From: Bog-756 sp963776225
GTDB lineage: Bacteria > Actinomycetota > Acidimicrobiia > Acidimicrobiales > RAAP-2
Assembly: GCA_963776225.1 (NCBI GenBank)
Contig: CAVZLL010000001.1
Span: 124,001-188,000, forward strand
DNA length: 64,000 nucleotides
Direction of reading: 5' to 3'
Part shown: piece by piece, positions 57,302 to 64,000 of the stretch
How positions within the stretch are numbered: the stretch's first letter is position 1
Layout: each line of letters begins with the position of its first letter
Program-made: the position numbers and the translations under genes
The notes under the pieces: model-generated
What the model was told of the DNA's origin: nothing
The model's input: the letters and a program-made list of their open reading frames with translations, nothing else
Databases searched by the model: none

Positions 57302-60300
57302 CCTCACTGCTACCTCCGGGGGACACCGACCCGCTCGTGCTCGGGGACCGGATCCACGAGCAGCGGGTCGAGGAGAGCTCCCCGGACACCGAGACCGACC
57401 GGCCCGAGCGGCTCTGGCGCCGGTTCGTCCGAGACCCCTTCGCCGTCGCTGCGCTGGTGTATCTGGTCCTGGTGACCGCGGCAGCCATCGCTGCGCCGTT
57501 GATCGCGCCGTACAAGCCGAACTTGGAGGACCTCAACGCCGTCAATGCCGCACCTTCGGGAGCCCACTGGCTCGGCACGGACGACCTGGGGCGGGACATC
57601 CTGAGCCGCCTCATCTGGGGCGCCCGGGTCTCGATACGGGCGACCTTCGAGATCGTCGGCATGGCGATCGTGGTGGCCCTCCCGATCGGGTTGATCGCCG
57701 GGTACTTCCGAGGTTGGTTCGACACGACCGTCATGCGGTTGATGGACGCCCTCTTCTCCTTCCCGCCCCTGGTGCTCGCGCTGACCGTGGCAGCGCTGCT
57801 GGGTGCCAACTTGAACGATGCCGCAATCGCCATCGCCGTGGTGTTCGTCCCGAGCTTCGTCCGGTTGATCAGGGGTGAGGTCATCTCGGTGCGAGAGGAG
57901 AACTACATCGAATCGTCCCAGTCACTGGGCGCGGGCCCGTCCCGGTTGATCCGGTCGCACATCTTTCCCAACGTCGCCTCACCGGTCATCATCCAGGTGG
58001 CCCTGGCCCTTGGCTTCGCGCTCCTGGCCGAGGCCGGCCTCTCCTTCCTCGGCCTCGGAGCCCAGCCACCGACGGCCAGCTGGGGGAACATGCTCAGCGA
58101 GGCCTACCAGTTCATCTTCGCCAACCCCACCGCGCTCATCTGGCCGGGGTTGGCCATCACCATCACGGTGCTCGCCTTCAACCTGGCCGCCGACGGCCTG
58201 CGTGATGCCCTGGGACGCGAGCGGGCCGTCTCCGCCAGGCGCGCCCGGCAGCTCGCTCGTTGGCTGCGGGGCCGGCTGGTGCGTACGGGGTCCTCGCCGG
58301 ATGTGGCGACCTCTGAGGCCGGCGGTGACCGAGAGACGGCACTATCGCCAGCGGCAACCGCTCCGGCCGGTTCGCCGGCGGTGTCGGTCGGAGGATCCTC
58401 ACCGCTCCTCGCCGTGGAGCGCATTCGGGTCGAATTCAACGTCAAGGACGAGTGGCTTCCGGTGGTCGAGGACGTCTCCTTCGAGGTGCAGCCGGGCCAG
58501 ACGATCGGTCTGGTCGGGGAGAGCGGTTCGGGCAAGACCGTCTCGGCGCTGGCAGTCATGGGACTGCTCCCTCCCGGCGGCAGGCTTGCCACCGGCAGCG
58601 TGGGTTTTGGGGGACGCGAGCTGAGCACGATGGGGCCGAAGGAGTTGCGCAAGCTCCGGGGTGCGGAGATCTCGATGATCTTCCAGGAACCGATGACCAG
58701 CCTGAACCCTGCGTACTCGGTCGGCAACCAGATCGCCGAGCAGGTCCGGGTCCACAGCGGACTCAACCGCAAGGAGGCGTGGCGGGTGGCGGTCGAGATG
58801 CTCGACAGAGTCGAGATCCCGAATGCCGCCAAGCGAGCGCGCGAGTACCCGCACCTGTTCTCAGGAGGGATGCGCCAACGGGTGATGATCGCCATGGCGC
58901 TGTCGTGCCAGCCCAAGCTCTTGATCGCCGACGAACCGACGACGGCGCTCGACGTGACCACCCAGGCACAGATCATCGACCTCCTGCGCTCCCTGCTCGA
59001 CGAGCAGTCGATGTCGATGATCTTCGTCACCCACGACCTCGGGGTGATCGCCGACGTCGCCGACGAGGTCGTGGTCATGTACGCAGGCCAGATCGTGGAG
59101 GAGGCACCGGTGCGCGCCCTCTACGGCCGACCGCGGCACCCCTATACGGAGGCGCTGTTGGCATCGATGCCTCAGATGACCCCGGCGGGGATGCCGCTGC
59201 ATGCCATCCCGGGGAGAGTGCCGCGCCCCGACGAGCTCACCGCGTCCTGCCGCTTCCGGCTTCGATGCGACTATGCCGAGGACCGCTGTGCCGAGGGATC
59301 GGTCGCCCTGCGGTCGGCCCGCGTCGGTGGTTCCCCGGACCAGCACCAGCTCGCCCGCTGTCTCCGCCAGGACGAGCTCCATCTCTGGCGGGGCGGCAGG
59401 GCCGTTTCGATCGCACCGGCCCCGCCCTCAACGACGCCGACCCCTTCCTCGGCCCCAGCCCCAGAACCGCTCGTTCACGCCGACATCGTCACCCACTCCG
59501 ACCCCAGGGCCGCCGGCGACAGGGCTCACCACGACGAGGAGGCCGCCCCCTTTGGCCGAGCACTCGACGTGTCGGGGCTCTCGAAGCTCTTCCCCATCCG
59601 TTCGGGCGTCCTCCGACGGGTCATGGGCAGCGTCAACGCCGTCGACCAGGTCACCTTGGCGATCTCGACAGGGTCCACGCTCGGCCTGGTCGGGGAGAGC
59701 GGTTCGGGGAAGTCCACCCTGGCCCGGCTGGTCATGCGGCTGATCGACCCGACCGCGGGCACCGTCTGTGTCGACGGCATCGAAATAACGGCGTTGAACG
59801 GCAGCGACCTGCGGGACCGCAGGGATCTCATGCAAATGGTCTTCCAGGACCCCTACTCGTCCCTGGACCCACGCCATACCATCGCCGACACCATCGGTGA
59901 GCCTCTGGTGGTGCACGCCGAGATGAGCTCGACGGAGCGGACCGAACGGGTCGTCGAGCTGCTGGAGCAGGTGGGGATGAACCGGTCCGCGCTCGAACGG
60001 TACCCGCACCAGTTCTCCGGCGGTCAGCGCCAGCGCATCGCCATCGCCCGGGCCCTGGCGGTGCACCCGAGGCTGTTGGTCTGTGACGAGGCGGTCAGCT
60101 CCCTCGACGTCTCGACCCAGGCGCAGGTGATCAACCTGCTCCGGGATCTCCAAGCCGAGCTGGGGACCGCCTACCTCTTCATCGCTCACGACCTCTCCGT
60201 GGTCCACCACATCAGCGACCGGATCGCCGTGATGTACCTGGGTCAGATCGTCGAGGAAGGCCCGGCCGAAGAGGTCTACTCCCGCCCGGCCCATCCCTAC

Positions 60301-60585
60301 ACCGCCGCGCTGCTGTCGGCCATACCGATCCCGGATCCCACCGGGCGAGAGAATCGCAAGCGAGTGGTGCTCCGAGGCGAAGTCGGAGACGCCACGACGG
60401 AGTCGACCGGCTGCCGGTTCCGTGCCCGATGTGCCTACGCCATGGACGTGTGCACCTCGGTCGAGCCCGAGCCGTACCGGACGCCCGCCGGCGTGTCGGT
60501 TCGCTGCCACCTCCATACGGAAGGACCGGTCTTGGCCGGGGAGACCGTGCTGTCGCTGCCCGAGAAGGCGCCGATGCCAGGTTGA
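57298..60585 (+). CDS. Triple fusion: peptide ABC permease (DppC) plus two ATPases (DppD-DppF)
   Basis: One 1095-residue polypeptide. Residues about 1-315: DppC permease (GTDDLGRDILSRLIWGARVS, ESSQSLGAGPSRLIRSHIFPN, SFLGLGAQPPTASWGNML). About 375-700: first ATPase with Walker A GESGSGKT (about 406), signature LFSGGMRQR (about 520), Walker B LLIADEPTTALD and the oligopeptide C-terminal Cys motif (ASCRFRLRCDYAEDRC). About 760-1085: second ATPase with GESGSGKS (about 800), QFSGGQRQR, LLVCDEAVSSLD and GCRFRARCAYAMDVC. Low-complexity Pro/Ala/Ser linkers join them. No internal stop or plausible restart separates the parts. GTG 57298 overlaps the DppB stop. Confidence 0.93.
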   Translation: MTSLLPPGDTDPLVLGDRIHEQRVEESSPDTETDRPERLWRRFVRDPFAVAALVYLVLVTAAAIAAPLIAPYKPNLEDLNAVNAAPSGAHWLGTDDLGRDILSRLIWGARVSIRATFEIVGMAIVVALPIGLIAGYFRGWFDTTVMRLMDALFSFPPLVLALTVAALLGANLNDAAIAIAVVFVPSFVRLIRGEVISVREENYIESSQSLGAGPSRLIRSHIFPNVASPVIIQVALALGFALLAEAGLSFLGLGAQPPTASWGNMLSEAYQFIFANPTALIWPGLAITITVLAFNLAADGLRDALGRERAVSARRARQLARWLRGRLVRTGSSPDVATSEAGGDRETALSPAATAPAGSPAVSVGGSSPLLAVERIRVEFNVKDEWLPVVEDVSFEVQPGQTIGLVGESGSGKTVSALAVMGLLPPGGRLATGSVGFGGRELSTMGPKELRKLRGAEISMIFQEPMTSLNPAYSVGNQIAEQVRVHSGLNRKEAWRVAVEMLDRVEIPNAAKRAREYPHLFSGGMRQRVMIAMALSCQPKLLIADEPTTALDVTTQAQIIDLLRSLLDEQSMSMIFVTHDLGVIADVADEVVVMYAGQIVEEAPVRALYGRPRHPYTEALLASMPQMTPAGMPLHAIPGRVPRPDELTASCRFRLRCDYAEDRCAEGSVALRSARVGGSPDQHQLARCLRQDELHLWRGGRAVSIAPAPPSTTPTPSSAPAPEPLVHADIVTHSDPRAAGDRAHHDEEAAPFGRALDVSGLSKLFPIRSGVLRRVMGSVNAVDQVTLAISTGSTLGLVGESGSGKSTLARLVMRLIDPTAGTVCVDGIEITALNGSDLRDRRDLMQMVFQDPYSSLDPRHTIADTIGEPLVVHAEMSSTERTERVVELLEQVGMNRSALERYPHQFSGGQRQRIAIARALAVHPRLLVCDEAVSSLDVSTQAQVINLLRDLQAELGTAYLFIAHDLSVVHHISDRIAVMYLGQIVEEGPAEEVYSRPAHPYTAALLSAIPIPDPTGRENRKRVVLRGEVGDATTESTGCRFRARCAYAMDVCTSVEPEPYRTPAGVSVRCHLHTEGPVLAGETVLSLPEKAPMPG

Positions 60586-60789
60586 GCGTTTGCATGGGCC
60601 GAGAAGACTCCCAGCCCGGCTCGACGTTGGGGTTCAAGGCCCACGCTTGCGCCGGCGACGGTTACTTGCTCACTCGATCGTGGTGACGTACGCGCCGACG
60701 AATTGTGCCGTCTGCTGGTCGACGTCGCCTCGACGTCGTGCTTCGTGACCATTCTGGGCATCGCGGCGGTCCATCCCCAGGCATGGCGT

Positions 60790-62041
60790 TCAGGGTCCGT
60801 CTGCCGTACCGGCCGGGTCGGTCCTGACCGCACCCGCCGACTCCAGACCGGCGATCTGAGACTCGTCGTAACCGAGGCCTTCGAGCACTTCCCGCGTATG
60901 CTCTCCCAGTCGCGGTGCGCGGAATCGCGGCTTGGCAGATTCAACCTCGAAGTCGGCGGGAGTGGCAATCATCATCTGGGTCCCGTGCTCATCGGGCACC
61001 TGCACCAGCCCGCCGGCCGCCAGGAACTGCTCGTCGGAGAGAAGGTCCTCGACGGTCTGTACCGGTGACCAGAAGAAGTCCGGCTCGGCGTCGAAGATCT
61101 CGGCCCATTCCGATAGTGGCCGTGTGGAAAAGATCTCGTCGAGGAGGCGCACCAGCTCAACTCCGTTCTTGTATCGGGCCACTGTCGTGTCGAAGCGCTC
61201 GTCGGTGAGCCATTCAGGGCGACCGACGGCCCGGGCCAGGGGCGGCCAGTGCCGTTCTCCCTCCAGGCCGACGACCCAGAAGCGCCTCCCGTCGCCGGCG
61301 GTGTAGTTGTTGACGGTCGGATTCGTCATCGTCGACCGGCTCCCGAGCAGGATCGGCCTTCCCCACATCAGCGCCACGTTCACGTCGAATCCGATGGTGT
61401 AAGCGCCCTGGCGAAGGAGGGATGCCGAGACAAGGTCACCCACGCCCGTGCGTTCGCGGGCGACGAGCGCGGCGCAGACCATGGCCGCTCCCGTCATCGC
61501 CACTGAGTGGTCGCCCATGCCTCCACGCTGGAAGGGAAGGTCGCGCACCGGGAGGCGTCAGGGAGGCCGCCACTCCGGAGCGCGCCCAGAAAGCCCCGAT
61601 GTCATACGCCGGCCGATCCGCTTCGGGACCAGTCAGGCCGTACCCGGTGATGATGGCATAGACCAACGCGGGATTGCGATCCCTGAGGGACGTGGGATCG
61701 AGGCCGACACGTTCCAGTGCCGACAGCCGGATGTTGGTGAGGAACACGTCCGCCCCATCGATCAACGTGTTGGCAATCTCGCGACCCTCGGACGAGGACA
61801 GGTCCAGAACGATGCTTCTCTTGGAGCGGTTGTCGAGCTCGAAGACAGGATTGCTCGGAAGGTCTCCTCCGAGCATCTTCTGGAACCCGCGTGCCGGGTC
61901 ACCGCTCGGCGGTTCGATCTTGACCACGTCGGCGCCCCAATCGCTCAGGATGCCCCCGGCGGCCGGCCCGGCAACCCACACGCCCAGCTCGACCACCTTC
62001 ACGCCACGCAGTGGTCCGGTCGGTTCACCTCGATTGTCCAC
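60790..62041 (-). CDS. CaiB/BaiF CoA-transferase, split by a frameshift
   Basis: A family III CoA-transferase moving CoA between carboxylates. The N-terminal part (ATG 62041: LRGVKVVELGVWVAGPAAGGILSDWGADVVKIEPP, in blocks VELGVWVAGPAAGG and DWGADVVKIEPPSGDPARG; catalytic Asp in VFELDNRSKRSIVLDL) runs to about 61553, where the frame shifts at PPGA. The C-terminal part resumes as VRDLPFQRGGMGDHSVAMTGAAM and ends at 60790. One missing base near 61550 would give a normal protein of about 416 residues. Sequencing error or recent mutation. Positioned between the peptide importer and the sulfur operon without clear link. Confidence 0.85.
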
Positions 62042-62402
62042 GGCTCCCCCGACTGGCCCGATGGTCTTGATTCGACGTTACTGAGTGAGACGTTGCCTCG
62101 GTTTCGACCCTAGCTGAGGCGTCGCAGCTGTCGGGACGGACCGACGGGGAGCAGGGCGACGGTCATCCAAGCACGAAGTCGCTGTCAACGATGCCCGTTG
62201 CTGCGGGACGCCGGGTTTGCTCGGAAGGAAGAACTGGCGCCGGCATACCTCGCCTCCCGGCGCCCAGCGGTACGTTGTTCTGTCTCGTCCAGGACGCCGG
62301 ATACTCGATGCCGCACGGGGTGTACCACAGCGGGAACCCGGCGACCTCCATCTGCAGCATCGCGTTGAGGCCCGAGACAGCCGGGCGGAGGCAGAGGGGT
62401 TG
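62042..62402. other. 361-bp gap with one short open frame
   Basis: Between the CoA-transferase start and the DsrE stop. On the minus strand an open frame (62163-62360; NAMLQMEVAGFPLWYTPC..., ending GIVDSDFVLG) continues in the same frame as the DsrE gene after its TGA. Its composition is protein-like, but I recognise no family and see no ribosome-binding site. It may be the tail of a lost gene or a read-through extension. The remaining 120 bp should hold the CoA-transferase promoter. Confidence 0.35.
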
Positions 62403-62870
62403 TCAGGTGAAGATGATCTGGCCTCCGGCAGCCTTTTCGTAGAACTCGCCGACGGTGATGATGTCCTGCACCTGTTCGATGAAGTCGTTCTTTTCGAGTC
62501 CGAACAGATCGACCGACGCCTTGCAGGCATACAAGCCGGCACCGGTGTCGGCGATCATCTCGATGAACTCGGGGATGGAGGGGATGTCGAGCTTCTCCAT
62601 CTTGTGGTTCATGTAATGGGTCATGGCGGTGGACACTCCGGGGAGTCCTCCCGCCATGGTGGCGAAATGGAGGCCGGGGTTCCCGACCGTCGCCAACTTG
62701 ATGTGCTCATTGCGGGCCTTGTGGATGGCATCGAGGCCGAAGAACGTGAAGAACAGGTTGGCCTCGATACCCTCCGCCCTGGCCCCGTTGGCCATGATGA
62801 GTCCTGGGTAGATCCCTTCGAGGGAGCCCTTGGAGATGATGATCGAAACCTTTTCGATGGCGTCATTCAT
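62403..62870 (-). CDS. DsrE-family protein
   Basis: A 155-residue DsrE/DsrF-like protein: KVSIIISKGSLEGIYPGLIMANGARAEGIEANLFFTFFGLD (blocks SIIISKGSLEGIYPGLIMAN and NLFFTFFGLDA), LPGVSTAMTHYMNHKM, and Cys in GLYACKASVDLFGL at the sulfane-carrying position. These proteins shuttle sulfane sulfur among oxidation enzymes. ATG 62870 lies 15 bp after the TusE-like stop, third gene of an SQR-TusE-DsrE operon. The long insert with THYMNHKMEKLDIPSIPEF is typical of the DsrE2-like subgroup. Confidence 0.9.
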   Translation of the reverse strand: MNDAIEKVSIIISKGSLEGIYPGLIMANGARAEGIEANLFFTFFGLDAIHKARNEHIKLATVGNPGLHFATMAGGLPGVSTAMTHYMNHKMEKLDIPSIPEFIEMIADTGAGLYACKASVDLFGLEKNDFIEQVQDIITVGEFYEKAAGGQIIFT

Positions 62871-62885
62871 TGTCTTACCCCTCTT

Positions 62886-63204
62886 TCAGATGCAGCCGCG
62901 GGGTTTGGGGATGCCGGCGATCTTGGCTGCGATCTTCGCCGGTCCCTTGGGAAACAACTGGTAGAGCTCCTTGATCGACACGCCCGACGTCTTGCCCAAA
63001 ACCCGTACCGTGGGCCCAGTCCCCTTGGCCAGGAACTCGGCCCTCATGAAGCGGATGACCTGCCAATGGGCGTCGGTGAGGTCATCGATGCCCTCTCGGC
63101 GAGCGAGCTCTGGGACCATGTCCTCGGTCCACTGCTTCGGGATGAACGAAGAACCCCTCCCCGTTGAGCTCGACGTCGCTGTTGGCGATAGTCGTGGTCG
63201 ACAT
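62886..63204 (-). CDS. TusE/DsrC-family sulfur relay protein, 5' frameshift
   Basis: Joining two frames gives an approximately 105-residue TusE/DsrC protein: MSTTTIANSDVELNGEGFFV, HPE-QWTEDMVPELARREG, TDAHWQVIRFMRAEF and the C-terminal arm LFPKGPAKIAAKIAGIPKPRGCI with the penultimate Cys. An extra base near 63145 (gaaGcagtgg) breaks the frame after HPE; without it QWTEDMV follows directly. The second arm Cys of true DsrC (LACKIAG) is Ala here, so it is a TusE-like one-Cys carrier. ATG 63204 has a good GGAGAGGA site and lies 2 bp after the SQR stop. Confidence 0.85.
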
Positions 63205-63206
63205 GG

Positions 63207-64000
63207 TCAGTCCTCTCCTGATACGACGGCTGTGACGGGTGACTTGCCTGCGGTGGGCATCGCAGAGCTGATCCCTGGGACGTCACGGCCCGGCAACAGG
63301 CTGTGCCAGTAGAACCACTGGAACATGAGCTTGCCCAGGTGGTTGAGGCGGGATTCGGCCAGCAGCGGCAGCCCGACACTCGCCGGGTAGTGGCCAGGCA
63401 ACGGCTCGGTCTCGTAGTTGAAGTCGATGAGCAGAGCCTTGTGGAAGCCCGTCTCGATGAAACAGTTGGTGTGTCCGTCGAAGCTGGCGTCGAGCGGTTC
63501 ACCCGTCAGGTAGCGACGCAGATTCTCCACCAGCACCTCACCCTCGAAGTGGGTCACCGAGCCGGCCTTCGAAGTCGGGACGTTGGCGGCGTCGCCGATG
63601 GCGAACACGTTGGGGGCCGCCTTGGTCTGCAGGGTGTGCTCGTCGGTGGGCACGAAGTTGAGCTCGTCACCGAGGCCCGACGACCTTCCGACGTAGGCGG
63701 CGCCACCGTGGAGCGGGACCACGACGGCCAGGTCGAACGTCACGTCGCGGCCGTCGTAGGCGACCAGGCGACCACCCATCCCGTCCACCTCTCCGGTGTT
63801 GAACTCGGTGACCAGCTCGATGCCCTTCTCGGCCAGCATTCCCGCCAATCGCTTTGACGCCACCGGTTTGGTGAACGCACCGTCGAGGGGGGTCACATAG
63901 GTCAGCTGGACCCGGTCTCGGATGCCCCGCTCGTGGAAATACCAGTCGGCCAGGAAGCAGAACTCGAGAGGCGCCACCGGACACTTGATGGGCATGTCGA
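63207..64000 (-). CDS. Sulfide:quinone oxidoreductase-like flavoprotein, 5' part outside window
   Basis: The C-terminal 264 residues of an SQR-family FAD protein. MPIKCPVAPLEFCFLADWYF carries the redox Cys (IKC), with QLTYVTPLDGAFTKPVASKRLAGML, VFAIGDAANVPTSKAGSVTHFEG and the C-terminal membrane-association region LGKLMFQWFYWHSLLPGRDVPG. It would oxidise sulfide to sulfane/polysulfide and reduce quinone at the membrane. Followed at 2 bp by the TusE-like carrier and then DsrE, giving a sulfane relay. The N-terminal FAD-binding part is outside the window. Confidence 0.88.
   Translation of the reverse strand, partial: DMPIKCPVAPLEFCFLADWYFHERGIRDRVQLTYVTPLDGAFTKPVASKRLAGMLAEKGIELVTEFNTGEVDGMGGRLVAYDGRDVTFDLAVVVPLHGGAAYVGRSSGLGDELNFVPTDEHTLQTKAAPNVFAIGDAANVPTSKAGSVTHFEGEVLVENLRRYLTGEPLDASFDGHTNCFIETGFHKALLIDFNYETEPLPGHYPASVGLPLLAESRLNHLGKLMFQWFYWHSLLPGRDVPGISSAMPTAGKSPVTAVVSGED

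Noticed and set aside
60586..60789. Possible small gene between the importer and the CoA-transferase
   Set aside because: Short frames on both strands lack ribosome-binding sites and family similarity; treated as the convergent intergenic region.

Overview
The window is very GC-rich throughout, with frequent GTG/TTG starts, many 4-nt ATGA/GTGA overlaps, and a gene set typical of free-living high-GC Actinomycetota: a WS/DGAT acyltransferase, acyl-CoA dehydrogenase, many TetR/ArsR regulators, a DevR/DevS-like two-component pair with a universal stress protein, a rifampin phosphotransferase, and a CaiB/BaiF CoA-transferase. I infer an actinobacterium, plausibly Acidimicrobiia, but there is no rRNA gene or lineage-defining marker to prove it. 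I found no tRNA or rRNA gene, transposase, phage gene or CRISPR array.

Region 1 (1-9.8 kb) is mostly core metabolism. It holds the start of a GDP-mannose 4,6-dehydratase gene, an enoyl-CoA hydratase, a badly frame-broken glycosyltransferase, a TetR regulator, a low-molecular-weight phosphatase, an acyl-CoA dehydrogenase with a palindromic operator, a cold-shock protein, and divergent cysS and valS. Region 2 (9.8-14.8 kb) is a branched-chain amino-acid-type ABC importer (binding lipoprotein, fused LivH-LivM permease, LivG, LivF). Region 3 (15-21.6 kb) carries an esterase facing a wax-ester synthase, a beta-propeller lipoprotein, a UBP-type zinc-finger protein, an epimerase remnant, an acetyltransferase and two small unknowns. 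Region 4 (21.6-27.8 kb) is a redox/dormancy-type module: DevR-like regulator, GAF histidine kinase, universal stress protein, flavin-split-barrel protein, sulfatase, and CoA-disulfide reductase fused to rhodanese. Region 5 (27.8-32 kb) encodes cell-surface proteins: an atypical amidase, a secreted beta-propeller and a secreted alpha-toroid protein.

Region 6 (32-52 kb) is an accessory stretch of short regulator/enzyme cassettes mixed with gene debris: a VOC fragment, a relict ArsR, a thioesterase tail, a decapitated TetR and an OsmC with an internal deletion. Its best-defined unit is a rifamycin-resistance locus. There rph is preceded by a rifamycin-associated-element-like palindrome and diverges from a GbsR/MarR-DrrA-DrrB efflux operon. 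Region 7 (52-60.6 kb) has a two-subunit gluconate-dehydrogenase-like GMC oxidoreductase with a ferredoxin-like cysteine cluster, then a peptide ABC importer whose second permease and both ATPases are one 1095-residue polypeptide. Region 8 (60.8-64 kb) has a frameshifted CaiB/BaiF CoA-transferase and a sulfide:quinone-oxidoreductase/TusE-like/DsrE sulfur operon running off the end.

Many single-base frame breaks (about 1.1-2.0, 16.15, 61.55 and 63.14 kb) hit otherwise well-conserved genes, so assembly errors must be excluded before calling them pseudogenes.
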